DNA of 64,000 nucleotides, from positions 1 to 64,000 of the forward strand of contig JAIKWD010000022.1 in assembly GCA_024685175.1 (NCBI GenBank), in the 5' to 3' direction. Of this stretch, positions 43,512 to 52,154 are shown in pieces; position 1 is the first letter of the stretch, and every line of letters begins with the position of its first letter. The position numbers and the translations under genes are program-made. Below the pieces are notes generated by a model, which was given only the letters and a program-made list of their open reading frames with translations, did no database searches and had not been told where the DNA came from. The DNA comes from Bacteroidales bacterium (GTDB taxonomy: Bacteria; Bacteroidota; Bacteroidia; Bacteroidales; WCHB1-69).

Positions 43512-44657
43512 CTATCGTTTGCGACGAATGAAAATTCTTGAATATGCAGATTGTATTTGTCGGCCTTCTGCATTTTCAAAATAATTATGTACGCCATCAT
43601 TTTTTAATAGATTACCGTTTTCATTGGTTTTTCCTCCAGAAGAACCGGTTTTTTCACCATTGGGTTTGCACTCCCAGTAATCGTCATATTTTCTTGTATC
43701 TGGAACTAATTCATGACACCCTCTTTGAGTTGAACCGAGTAATTCAAACTGATTAGGATTGAATTTATCAAGAAAGGTAATCGGAACCCCCATAATGCCA
43801 TAGTAATCACAAGGAATATTTCTATAAGAATCAACATTGATGGCATCATAATTATCATATTTTGGATATTCTTCGGGTGTATAGGTTTTATACAAGATAA
43901 TATCCTCATTGTGTCTTGAAACGGGTAAATTTGTGTACCAACATGATGTTGATACGCGGGCGATCTTTTTACCATCTTCAATGTGATGGAATTTTTCGAA
44001 ACTATCTGGAACATAAAAATACATTCCTACATTGAAATTCGTGTGTCCTGTTCTGATAAGGTCTTTTTGAAATAACCCGAAAATTTCTTTGCAAGCAAGC
44101 GAATTGGTGTTGCCTATGATTAAAAAATGTTTTTGGTAATGCACTAATTGAGCAACATATTCCCGAAACAATGAAAATGGCGGATTTGTCACAACAATGT
44201 CTGATTCCTTGAGAAGTTCAATACATTCTGAAGAGCGGAAATCTCCATTCCCATGTAACTGGGACAGTACATTTTTGTCATTTTGAATCAAATATTGTAC
44301 ATCGGTGAGATTTACTGCACCATCACCATTGTAATCGTTTACTTCCGTGATTTCTAACTTGTAGGCGATGTTTTTCGGTTCATCGTCTGGAACATCAAAG
44401 GGAATTTCCAACTCATTTCCAGCAATCGGTGACCCATTGTAGCATGTGACAATCAGTTTTTTCAATCCAAAAGAATTGAAATTGAGCGCAAAAAACTTGA
44501 AGAAATTGCTCTCGTACGGGTCGTCACAGTTGCAAAACACCACCTTTCCTCTAAAGTAGGGTTTGTAGTATTTCAACTCTTTTGCAATATCGTCAAGTCT
44601 TGTATAAAACTCGTCTTTTTTTGCTCTTTTGGCATTTGTTAGATCTACTCTTGCCAT
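43512..44657 (-). CDS. EcoRI-family adenine-specific DNA methyltransferase
   Basis: Start taken at ATG 44657 (MARVDLTNAKRAKKDEFYTR), 381 residues; 14 upstream open residues lack family similarity. VFCNCDDPYESNFFKFFA is the SAM-binding region and DIVVTNPPFSLFREYV contains the N6-adenine motif IV (NPPF). The layout is that of EcoRI methyltransferase. Residues about 105-125 contain DYNGDGAVNLTDVQYLI, an EF-hand/dockerin-like calcium-loop motif. The gene is clearly more AT-rich than its surroundings, which suggests transfer. No cognate EcoRI-type endonuclease is present, so it is an orphan or works with the neighbouring DUF262-HNH protein. Confidence 0.85.
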   Translation of the reverse strand: MARVDLTNAKRAKKDEFYTRLDDIAKELKYYKPYFRGKVVFCNCDDPYESNFFKFFALNFNSFGLKKLIVTCYNGSPIAGNELEIPFDVPDDEPKNIAYKLEITEVNDYNGDGAVNLTDVQYLIQNDKNVLSQLHGNGDFRSSECIELLKESDIVVTNPPFSLFREYVAQLVHYQKHFLIIGNTNSLACKEIFGLFQKDLIRTGHTNFNVGMYFYVPDSFEKFHHIEDGKKIARVSTSCWYTNLPVSRHNEDIILYKTYTPEEYPKYDNYDAINVDSYRNIPCDYYGIMGVPITFLDKFNPNQFELLGSTQRGCHELVPDTRKYDDYWECKPNGEKTGSSGGKTNENGNLLKNDGVHNYFENAEGRQIQSAYSRIFIRRKR

Positions 44658-44735
44658 TGATTGATAGTGTTTGTGCAATGCTATCAATCCGCCACGCAAA
44701 GAGAAAAGGTGCTTTCCTTATTGCGCTACCAAGGT

Positions 44736-44883
44736 AACCCTGCAAGGAGACCTTTTACCGATAATAAGTACTCACACCTCTTGTGGTATGAGCATCGCTT
44801 ATTATTCATCGGTATAAGGTTGCTTGCAATGGCAAACCTCACATATTATTTCTGTGTTTTATCTCCGTAAATCTTGCAGGGTT
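44736..44883. other. Strongly folded segment upstream of the methyltransferase (candidate leader RNA)
   Basis: AACCCTGCAAG (44736-44746) is exactly complementary to 44873-44883. Inside it, ACCTTTTACCGAT (44750-44762) pairs with 44808-44820 at 12 of 13 positions, extended by AATAAG (44763-44768) with CTTATT (44798-44803), and a short CTCA/TGAG tip. Outside, TACC/GGTA adds to the closing stem. A TATCTTTG -7 box on the minus strand at 44984-44991 would place this fold in a leader of about 320 bases before the methyltransferase. It could also be an independent RNA. Nothing coding is seen in 44660-45020. Confidence 0.55.
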
Positions 44884-44983
44884 TTCGGTAAACGCGAAAT
44901 AATAGCTAATGCTTTGGTTTATAATAAAATGTTAATTTTTACAATCGATACTTAAATTTGGTTCTATACTCAAAAAATCAGGG

Positions 44984-44991
44984 CAAAGATA
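44984..44991 (-). promoter_or_regulatory. -7 box upstream of the folded segment
   Basis: TATCTTTG on the minus strand; no good -33 element at the expected distance, so support is modest. Confidence 0.4.
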
Positions 44992-45017
44992 GGCATTTTT
45001 CGGATACGCACGGCGGA

Positions 45018-45052
45018 TAAAAAAGAAAGGGTTGCCCTGTGTGGCAACCCTT
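45018..45052 (-). terminator. Terminator of glyA
   Basis: AAGGGTTGCC (45027-45036) pairs with GGCAACCCTT (45043-45052) around a six-base loop; on the minus strand the stem is followed by TTCTTTTTT. Confidence 0.9.
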
Positions 45053-45082
45053 CGTTGATAATGGTGGTAATCTTTGTCAATC

Positions 45083-46363
45083 TTACCAAGCGAACAGAGG
45101 TCTGTCGTGCATCATCTCGTTGACCGTCTTGCGGGTCTTGGCGATGAGCTCCTCGTTCTCGACGTCGCAGAGGACATTGTCGATCATCTCGACGATGCCG
45201 TCCATTTCGTTCTCCTTGAGGCCACGGGTGGTGATGGCGGGGGTGCCAACACGCAGACCGGAGGTCTGGAAGGCGGAACGGGTGTCGAACGGAACCATGT
45301 TCTTGTTGATGGTGATGTCGGCCTTGACGAGGGTGTTCTCGGCGACCTTGCCGGTCATCTCGGGGAACTTGGTGCGCAAGTCGATGAGCATCAGGTGGTT
45401 GTCGGTACCGCCGGAGATGATCTTATAGCCTCTCTTGTTGAAGGCCTCGGCCATGGCTGCGGCGTTGAGTTTCACCTGTTTCACATATTGTGCGTAGTCG
45501 TCGGTCAGGGCCTCGCCGAAAGCGACGGCCTTGGCGGCGATGACGTGCTCCAGCGGACCGCCCTGCACGCCCGGGAAGACAGCGGAGTCGAGCAGCTGGG
45601 ACATCATCTTGACGACGCCCTTCGGGGTGGTCTTGCCCCACGGGTTCTCGAAGTCCTTGCCCATCATGATGAGGCCACCGCGCGGTCCGCGCAGGGTCTT
45701 GTGGGTGGTGGTGGTCACGATGTGGCAGTGGGCCACGGCGTTGTTAAGCAAGCCCTTGGCGATGAGGCCGGCAGGGTGGGAGATGTCAGCCATCAGGATG
45801 GCACCGATCTTATCGGCAATCTGACGCATACGTGCCCAATCCCAGTCACGGCTGTAGGCGGAAGCACCGCCGATGATCAGCTTAGGACGCTCTTGCAGGG
45901 CCACTTGCTCCATCTTGTCATAGTTGATGCAGCCAGTCTCTTCTTCCACCTGGTAAGCCACCTGATGGTAGAGGATGCCGGAAGAGTTGACGGGGGAACC
46001 GTGGGAGAGGTGGCCGCCATGGTTGAGGTCGAGACCCATGAAGGTGTCGCCCGGCTTTAGGCAGGCCAAAAGCACGGCCATATTGGCTTGTGCGCCGGAG
46101 TGCGGCTGCACGTTGGCCCATTCTGCACCGAAGAGTTGCTTCACACGGTCGATGGCGATCTGCTCGCTCTGGTCCACGATCTGGCATCCGCCATAATAAC
46201 GCTTGGTGGGCAGGCCTTCGGCGTATTTGTTGGTCATCACGGATCCCATAGCTTCCATCACTTGGGGGCTGACGAAGTTCTCGGAAGCGATCAGCTCAAT
46301 ACCGTTGGTCTGACGCTGACGCTCTTGCTCGATAAGATTGAAGATTTGCTCGTCTCTTTTCAT
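45083..46363 (-). CDS. glyA: Serine hydroxymethyltransferase
   Basis: 426 residues. [27 protein letters not shown] and [12 protein letters not shown] are the conserved N-terminal blocks; [11 protein letters not shown] and [15 protein letters not shown] hold the PLP aspartate and the Schiff-base lysine. It interconverts serine and glycine with tetrahydrofolate. It has its own -7 box (TATCTTTG at 46425-46432, minus) and terminator. Confidence 0.97.
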   Translation of the reverse strand: MKRDEQIFNLIEQERQRQTNGIELIASENFVSPQVMEAMGSVMTNKYAEGLPTKRYYGGCQIVDQSEQIAIDRVKQLFGAEWANVQPHSGAQANMAVLLACLKPGDTFMGLDLNHGGHLSHGSPVNSSGILYHQVAYQVEEETGCINYDKMEQVALQERPKLIIGGASAYSRDWDWARMRQIADKIGAILMADISHPAGLIAKGLLNNAVAHCHIVTTTTHKTLRGPRGGLIMMGKDFENPWGKTTPKGVVKMMSQLLDSAVFPGVQGGPLEHVIAAKAVAFGEALTDDYAQYVKQVKLNAAAMAEAFNKRGYKIISGGTDNHLMLIDLRTKFPEMTGKVAENTLVKADITINKNMVPFDTRSAFQTSGLRVGTPAITTRGLKENEMDGIVEMIDNVLCDVENEELIAKTRKTVNEMMHDRPLFAW

Positions 46364-46424
46364 GTCTTATTGTGTAAATAAATGATTGATTATGTGTTAT
46401 TGTTGATTTTTCTCAAAGACGTTG

Positions 46425-46432
46425 CAAAGATA
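46425..46432 (-). promoter_or_regulatory. -7 box of glyA
   Basis: TATCTTTG on the minus strand, about 60 bases before the start codon. Confidence 0.55.
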
Positions 46433-46457
46433 CAAAAAAAATAAGCCGAAGGAATGC

Positions 46458-47129
46458 CTATTTCTCATCTTCATTGTAATCTATATCTATAGTATAGATG
46501 CCAGGATTTCCAATAATCTTTGTACATTTATCAACGAATTCCTTGTCAGTTATTTTAAGGCTAACGAAATCTTTGAAATCGGCAATTTTGAAAACCAAAG
46601 TTGTAGTGTAATAGGTATATTCATCTCGATCAACAAAGTCATATAAAAGATTTCCAGTTGAAATGGCCATGTATTCAAGGGAGTCAGTGTAATTTGCCAT
46701 GTTTTTGCTGCCTAGAATAGATATGAGTGGTAGATAACGTTGCTTTATTATGCGGGAAAATGTTTGAGCAACAAAATAGTAACGTCTATTATATGAGTAG
46801 GAAGATGTTAACATTAAGTGATAACAATTTTCACCATTGAATTTTATCAAATTCCTGTCAAACATAGTTAAATTAAGAGGAGTATTAGCAATAGTTGCAG
46901 AATCCAATTTTGTGATTAAACTGTCTAAAGAAAGGAATAAGGTATCCTTTTCGGCATAGTCTTTTCCGGCATAGTCATCAGACGATTCTCTATAGGCTCT
47001 TAACGTGTCCAAGTCCGATTGCAATTCTGCAAATTCGTTCTCTTGAACAGGAACATTCTGCTCGTTTTTCTTGTTGCATGAACAGCAGATAAAACACACG
47101 CAAAGCAATGCTAATGAAAGTTTTTTCAT
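46458..47129 (-). CDS. Lipoprotein, unknown function
   Basis: 223 residues. MKKLSLALLCVCFICCSCNKK is a lipoprotein signal with several cysteines; the lipobox is most likely CCSC near residues 15-18. The mature part is acidic and helical at first, then mixed. No family recognised. AT-rich compared with neighbours. TATTTTTG at 47157-47164 (minus) is the probable -7 box. Confidence 0.7.
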   Translation of the reverse strand: MKKLSLALLCVCFICCSCNKKNEQNVPVQENEFAELQSDLDTLRAYRESSDDYAGKDYAEKDTLFLSLDSLITKLDSATIANTPLNLTMFDRNLIKFNGENCYHLMLTSSYSYNRRYYFVAQTFSRIIKQRYLPLISILGSKNMANYTDSLEYMAISTGNLLYDFVDRDEYTYYTTTLVFKIADFKDFVSLKITDKEFVDKCTKIIGNPGIYTIDIDYNEDEK

Positions 47130-47254
47130 AATTAAAAAGTTTAAAAAATAATCCTACAAAAATAGAATTTTATTAATAACTGTCTTTATTTGCCTGTGCA
47201 TTATTGCTTTTTTTCAATTTAAAAGAAAATATTATTTCATATTTAATGTTTTTT

Positions 47255-47262
47255 TATCTTTG
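47255..47262 (+). promoter_or_regulatory. -7 box of the DUF937 gene
   Basis: TATCTTTG, about 40 bases before the ATG at 47301. Confidence 0.5.
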
Positions 47263-47300
47263 CAAGTCTTAAAACACACAAACCTTTAAAATTTTTTATT

Positions 47301-47795
47301 ATGGATCTAAACAATATTATCTCTTCCCTTACCGGTAACAACCTTATCGGAGAAATCAGCAAAAAGTTCGGCATTGATACTACCAAGATTGTAAACGTCA
47401 TCAAGGCGGCTATTCCGAAATTCTTAAGCGCCATGCAGAGAAATTCTTCCACGGCGGCAGGTGCGGCTTCTCTCACCCAAGCGCTCAGCAACCACGCGGG
47501 ACAAGCTTTCGGCCTTAATATTGAGGATGGCAAGAAGATCTTGGCCAAGGTCTTCGGCGGCAACCTCGGCTCTGTCATTTCGGGTCTTTCCTCCCAGACA
47601 AGCACCACCAACGATCAGGTGTCCAACATTTTGGCTTCCGTGGCTCCCAACTTGTTGTCTGTGTTGGGCAAAGGCAACGCCGGCGGCAACATCGGCAACC
47701 TGCTCGGCGGTCTGCTCGGCGCTTCCAAACCCAGTGCCGCTTCCACCGCAGGCAAGATCCTGGGCGGCCTCTTCGGCAAACTTGGGAAAAAGTAG
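47301..47795 (+). CDS. DUF937-like small protein
   Basis: 164 residues without signal peptide. The N-terminal half is helical (MDLNNIISSLTGNNLIGEIS, KFGIDTTKIVNVIKAAIP) in the style of DUF937/YidB proteins; the C-terminal third is rich in Gly, Ala and Ser with repeated GNLLGGLLGA and GKILGGLFGKLG. Function unknown. The stop codon overlaps a short repeat (47794-47820). Confidence 0.7.
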   Translation: MDLNNIISSLTGNNLIGEISKKFGIDTTKIVNVIKAAIPKFLSAMQRNSSTAAGAASLTQALSNHAGQAFGLNIEDGKKILAKVFGGNLGSVISGLSSQTSTTNDQVSNILASVAPNLLSVLGKGNAGGNIGNLLGGLLGASKPSAASTAGKILGGLFGKLGKK

Positions 47796-47820
47796 CGGTT
47801 AGCAGATAGCGGTTAGCTGT
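47794..47820 (+). repeat. Short repeat AGCGGTTAGC/AGATAGCGG
   Basis: Two copies of an AGCGGTTAGC word, related on the opposite strand to the array at 40351-40403. Confidence 0.6.
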
Positions 47821-47879
47821 AAGATCTTAAAGACTATAGATTTGGGATACCTTCTTTTGGAGGAGTGGATGCGTGTACC

Positions 47880-48911
47880 TTACATGCTCCAATCCTCCGA
47901 AACAAATTTAGTTACGACGGGGATGTAGCCTATGCCGTCGTTAGCCCAACCATTGGCTTGTTTCTTCTGGTACTGAACCTGAAGTATTATTTTGTGCTCT
48001 TTGCCATCTTTCAGCAAATTCAACAGTCGCTTGCCATCGGTTGAAGTCTTGTTGACGGCGGCATACATAGAATTGTAATCTACATCCATTATTGAAACGG
48101 AATAATAGCGATCCTCCGTAATGCCGATGTCATGCAAGTATTCATCTACGTATCCAAGATTCGATAAGTCAGATTGCAATATAACTCTTCCTCGGAAATT
48201 GGTGGCCGTAGTGCTTTTGTTCATCTCAAAATATTTGATGGATGTCGCGTTGTGTCCTGTCGAAGCATCCCAATCGATTTTATAGCCGGAAGAAGTCTTT
48301 TTCATGTAAATAATTGTTGAACCATTAACAAGAACCTTGAATGATTGGCCCATGGATATTTTTTCATCCATCACAATGATATTTTTCTTGGAGTAAGACC
48401 ATGAGCTATAATTGTTGCTGTATTGTTGTCTCATGTGTGGCTTCACTTTCTCGGCATCTAAAACGAAAGCGAGTCGGTCTTCCCATTTCGGTGCTGCATA
48501 ATATTGGTATACAACACTCTGGATGGAGTCTTCTTCATTTTGCGGGTTCGTGATGTAGTTATTATCGTTTGCTTCGGTATTAGCGGCAGCTTGTCTGAGC
48601 TTTACTAATTTAGTTAAACTGTCGACCTTGGCAGTCAAGACCTTGTATTGGGCTTCAAGGTCGGAATTGCTTTTGGCAAGCAGCGATAATGAAGTAGAGG
48701 CATTCGTTAGATTGAGCTTTAATGAGGAAAGTTCTGAGGCGAGTTGCCCATTTTCGGATTTCAGCTCCGCAATTTGTCTGTCGTATGCGGCGACAATCGA
48801 GTCGACCTTCGATTGAAAATGGTTCATCTTGGCTTCCAAGTCTTTTTTACTTTGCGACCATCCGGAAACAGCTGGAATAATTAAGGCTAATAAGAGTATG
48901 ATTTTTTTCAT
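47880..48911 (-). CDS. Secreted coiled-coil protein, unknown function
   Basis: 343 residues. Signal peptide MKKIILLLALIIPAVSGWSQ. Residues about 22-105 are a coiled coil (heptads such as LKSENGQLASELSSLKLNL). The C-terminal 200 residues are a beta-rich domain with no recognised family. Likely periplasmic or surface-exposed. A TAATTTTG -7 box lies at 48994-49001 (minus). Confidence 0.72.
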   Translation of the reverse strand: MKKIILLLALIIPAVSGWSQSKKDLEAKMNHFQSKVDSIVAAYDRQIAELKSENGQLASELSSLKLNLTNASTSLSLLAKSNSDLEAQYKVLTAKVDSLTKLVKLRQAAANTEANDNNYITNPQNEEDSIQSVVYQYYAAPKWEDRLAFVLDAEKVKPHMRQQYSNNYSSWSYSKKNIIVMDEKISMGQSFKVLVNGSTIIYMKKTSSGYKIDWDASTGHNATSIKYFEMNKSTTATNFRGRVILQSDLSNLGYVDEYLHDIGITEDRYYSVSIMDVDYNSMYAAVNKTSTDGKRLLNLLKDGKEHKIILQVQYQKKQANGWANDGIGYIPVVTKFVSEDWSM

Positions 48912-49068
48912 TACAGATTTATGTTTTTTAATGTGTTACTAGCGATTAATGTGATCTTTTTCAAGAAATAAAGCTAATGTTTTATTTACTATGCAAAATT
49001 ACAAAAAATAGTTGCTGAGAGATTTAAGTCCCAAGACGATAGATTTTATTACAAATTGCTATTTTTTT

Positions 49069-49076
49069 TATTTTTG
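49069..49076 (+). promoter_or_regulatory. -7 box of the lipoprotein gene at 49099
   Basis: TATTTTTG 22 bases before the ATG. Confidence 0.5.
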
Positions 49077-49098
49077 CCGCTAATTATAATAATCAATT

Positions 49099-49908
49099 AT
49101 GAAAAAGCTCTCTTTCTTATGGATTGCCATATTATTAACCGTTTGTGGCGCGGTCACAGTCTCCTGTAAAGGCAAGAAGGTGGAAATGAAACCCGTGAAG
49201 GGTGTTCTGGAGAATCCCATCGGCGCACAGGAAGCCCCTGAAATCGTGGGGACGACGATGGACAGACATGTGTTGGACGAAAATTTCGAGAACATCCTGA
49301 ACGACACTGCGGCGAAAGTGAGTGTGTGGAGTCTGGTGCGCTGCGGCGAGGAACACTCTTCGGATGGATATGGCATTGTGGTGGTCAACAAGGGAGCTGC
49401 GACGGCTTTTGCAGACCTTCGCCACGGCAATGCCCCGTCGGCCCGCTATGATGCCGCATCGGGTGACATCTGGATCACCGGCGGAGTGATGGAAGGCACC
49501 GGCGTGCTTGTCGAACGGTTCAATCTGTTGCGATTCCAAGAACAGGGCTATGCCTATATCGCCGCCGCCATCGACCCCTACGACATCCAGCAGGCACTCT
49601 GCAGCGAACTCAACTATTCCGTCAACGGCGATAAAATCACGCTGTATCATGGCGAACACGAACTGGCCACGGTGACGAACACGGTGAATGATCTGGGCGA
49701 CTTCTACGAGGATGCCGTCTGGATCGGCGAGCAACTGACCTACGACGTCAGCGGCCCCAACCTCTATGTCCACACGACGCCCGGGGTGAGTTTCGTGACG
49801 GGCAAAGTGCTTCATTACGACGATATGCCCACCATCTCGGCCCGTGTCACCCTTAACAATGATGGCAGCTATACGCTGTCGGAATTCAGCATTGTAAAAG
49901 AACGATAA
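49099..49908 (+). CDS. Lipoprotein, unknown function
   Basis: 269 residues. MKKLSFLWIAILLTVCGAVTVSC is a lipoprotein signal with the acylated cysteine probably at residue 23. The mature part has GYGIVVVNKG, DIWITGGVMEGTG and a C-terminal beta-rich half. It resembles small Bacteroidota lipoproteins but I do not recognise a family. Precedes the glycine-lipid-type pair by about 100 bases with its own promoter. Confidence 0.7.
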   Translation: MKKLSFLWIAILLTVCGAVTVSCKGKKVEMKPVKGVLENPIGAQEAPEIVGTTMDRHVLDENFENILNDTAAKVSVWSLVRCGEEHSSDGYGIVVVNKGAATAFADLRHGNAPSARYDAASGDIWITGGVMEGTGVLVERFNLLRFQEQGYAYIAAAIDPYDIQQALCSELNYSVNGDKITLYHGEHELATVTNTVNDLGDFYEDAVWIGEQLTYDVSGPNLYVHTTPGVSFVTGKVLHYDDMPTISARVTLNNDGSYTLSEFSIVKER

Positions 49909-49946
49909 TTTTTTTCGCTTCCGTGTCTTTTTAGGTCAAAAAAAAC

Positions 49947-49976
49947 TTGACATTAAAAAAAACTTTACTAATTTTG
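49947..49976 (+). promoter_or_regulatory. Promoter of the GlsA/GlsB-like pair
   Basis: TTG at 49947-49949 and TAATTTTG at 49969-49976 with a 19-base gap, a good match to the Bacteroidota consensus. Confidence 0.65.
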
Positions 49977-50011
49977 CATTCTTTAAAGCAGTTTTTAAAG
50001 ATCAAATTAGA

Positions 50012-50869
50012 ATGCTTAAAGATTGTTCTTCATGGGGACCAGCCTATCTGAACTTCAAAGTCCGGGAAGAGGTGTATGTCCCCGAACCGATTGCGGATTT
50101 TCCCGGCGATGATCCGTTCAAACGGATGACTCCCATCCGAGGGGAACTCAAGGACATTCAATTTGACGCAACCTACACCTATCTTGATAAAACGTTGAAG
50201 TTCAGGATGTTGAACTTCTTGATTTATTTTGTCACCTGGATTCTTGCTTTTCCGGTTAACCGGATCCGCTATGGACTTAAGATAGAAGGACGTGAGAAAA
50301 TACGCCGTCATCGCAAGCTTTTCGCCAATGGTGTGATGACCGTGTGCAATCACGTTCACCGCTGGGATATGATTTGTGTGTTGCAGGCGATGCGCTACCG
50401 CAAGGCATGGATCCCGATGTACGCCAATGCATTCCGTGGCAATGACGGGTTTTTGATGAAAACCATCGGCGGCATCGCCATTCCGGAGGAACGTAGCGGT
50501 CTCAGGGCGTTCGACAAGGCAATGGACGACCTGATCCAAAGCAAACAGTGGATCCACATTTTCCCCGAAAGCTGCAGTTGGAGATACTATGCTCCGCTTC
50601 GCCCGTTCAAGACCGGCGCTTTCAATATGGCCTACCGATATGCACTCCCTATAATTCCAATGATGATCTCTTTCCGACCCCGCACCGGATGGCGCCGATT
50701 TTTCTGCAAAGAGGAGCCTCTGATTACGATCCATGTGGGCGATCCTATTGTGCCGGACCTCAATGCCCCCCGCAAAGAGGAGACGGCACGAATGCGCGAC
50801 CTGGCACACCAAACTATGCTCGATATGGCCGGCATAGTCTCGAACCCCTGGCCGTCTAGTATTGATTGA
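50012..50869 (+). CDS. PlsC-family acyltransferase, GlsA-like
   Basis: 285 residues. CNHVHRWD (HX4D, about residue 113) and FPESCSW (about residue 187) are the catalytic and substrate motifs of lysophospholipid acyltransferases. One membrane helix lies near residues 70-90. In Bacteroides the O-acyltransferase GlsA adds the second chain to N-acyl glycine to make glycine lipids; here the gene directly precedes a GlsB-like N-acyltransferase by 13 bases, which supports that role. Alternatively it could be a general PlsC. Confidence 0.8.
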   Translation: MLKDCSSWGPAYLNFKVREEVYVPEPIADFPGDDPFKRMTPIRGELKDIQFDATYTYLDKTLKFRMLNFLIYFVTWILAFPVNRIRYGLKIEGREKIRRHRKLFANGVMTVCNHVHRWDMICVLQAMRYRKAWIPMYANAFRGNDGFLMKTIGGIAIPEERSGLRAFDKAMDDLIQSKQWIHIFPESCSWRYYAPLRPFKTGAFNMAYRYALPIIPMMISFRPRTGWRRFFCKEEPLITIHVGDPIVPDLNAPRKEETARMRDLAHQTMLDMAGIVSNPWPSSID

Positions 50870-50882
50870 TAAACTTTTTGTT

Positions 50883-51947
50883 ATGAAGACAATTATTGAT
50901 CCTGTACCCGTTGAGCTGATTAAGGCTGAACTTACCAAGTCCAAGAAATTGGAAGACACCAACAAGGGACACAACGAACTCTATATCGTTACTTGGCAGG
51001 ATTCGCCCAATGTGGTTACAGAAATCGGCAGACTGCGCGAGCTCGCATTCCGTGAAGCCGGCGGCTCCACGGGCAAAGAAGTGGACCTTGATGAATATGA
51101 CAAGATGGAGAACCCCTACAAACAGCTGATTGTGTGGGACCCGGATAACGAGGCCATCATCGGAGGATATCGCTTCCTTTTCGGCTCTGAAGCGGTTTTC
51201 GACGAATCGGGCCAACCCATTATGGCCAGCGCCCATCAGTTTCACTTCTCCCAGAAGTTTATCAACGAATACCTGCCGCACGTCCTGGAACTGGGACGCA
51301 ATTTCGTGGCTCCAGAGTATCAGAGTTCCAAGAATGGAGCAAAATCCATTTTTGCCTTCGACAACTTGTGGGATGGCCTGGTGGCCATTATTATGAAATA
51401 TCCCAACCTGCTTTATTTCTTTGGAAAGATAACCCTGTATCCTTCCTATGATCATATCACGAAAGACTTAATCTATCATTTCTTATGGAAGCATTATGGC
51501 GACAAGGAAGAGCTGGTCCGCCCTTGGAAAGACCAAGCGATAATGCCAACTTCCGATCCCGATTTGATGGATTTGATATTGAATAAGGAAGACCTGCTCG
51601 AGGATTACAAATTGCTCAAAGCGGCTGCCCGAATGCGAGGATTGAATGTCCCGCCGAATATGACCGCCTACATCTCCATCACTTCCCATATGCTTATGTT
51701 CGGCACGGCCGTCAACCGCTTGATGCACAAGATTGAGGATACGGCTGTCCTTATCCCGTTCGATGAAATCTATCACGATAAGAAGAGACGCCATATCGAA
51801 GCCTATCTCCGTTTCTCCCTTGCGAGAAGACGCAAAAACGATATCTCGGATGCCGCCAAGATAGAAAGCGAGATGGTGGAGAATTGGCTGAACAAACGCT
51901 ACCGCAAAGTGAAACGGTTCCTTAAAAAAGTGGGCCGCGAGTTCTAG
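50883..51947 (+). CDS. GlsB-like amino-acid N-acyltransferase (hemolysin/GNAT fold)
   Basis: Start taken at ATG 50883 (MKTIIDPVPVELI); seven residues of open frame upstream overlap the previous gene. 354 residues. ELYIVTWQDSPNVVTEIGRLRE, written in parts as ELYIVTWQDS and VVTEIGRLRELAF, plus FREAGGSTGKEVDLD and VLELGRNFVAPEYQ are the conserved blocks of the OlsB/GlsB (hemolysin-type) acyl-ACP N-acyltransferases. In Bacteroides thetaiotaomicron GlsB makes N-acyl-3-hydroxy-palmitoyl glycine (commendamide). The C-terminal third is a helical, basic extension ending in KRFLKKVGREF. Confidence 0.82.
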   Translation: MKTIIDPVPVELIKAELTKSKKLEDTNKGHNELYIVTWQDSPNVVTEIGRLRELAFREAGGSTGKEVDLDEYDKMENPYKQLIVWDPDNEAIIGGYRFLFGSEAVFDESGQPIMASAHQFHFSQKFINEYLPHVLELGRNFVAPEYQSSKNGAKSIFAFDNLWDGLVAIIMKYPNLLYFFGKITLYPSYDHITKDLIYHFLWKHYGDKEELVRPWKDQAIMPTSDPDLMDLILNKEDLLEDYKLLKAAARMRGLNVPPNMTAYISITSHMLMFGTAVNRLMHKIEDTAVLIPFDEIYHDKKRRHIEAYLRFSLARRRKNDISDAAKIESEMVENWLNKRYRKVKRFLKKVGREF

Positions 51948-52154
51948 TTTACTAATTTCTAACCACTAACCCATTAACTATTAGATTGTTAACCGCTTGT
52001 TTCAGGAAAATCCTCCAGGCAATAGCGCCTTTTGCGGTTCCAGGTATGTTGGACCGCCGAGTATGGCTGTCCGATACGGTTTTGTCGTCTTACTCATCAG
52101 TCCGGAACTGGTCTCGCCGCTGCAAAGTGTGAGTTTCAGCGCCTTCGGCGTTGT

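Noticed and set aside
51948..52154. A possible gene or RNA in the gap after the GlsB-like gene
   Set aside because: Only short imperfect complementarities (for example GCGCC/GGCG near 52140) and no frame or promoter signal were found.
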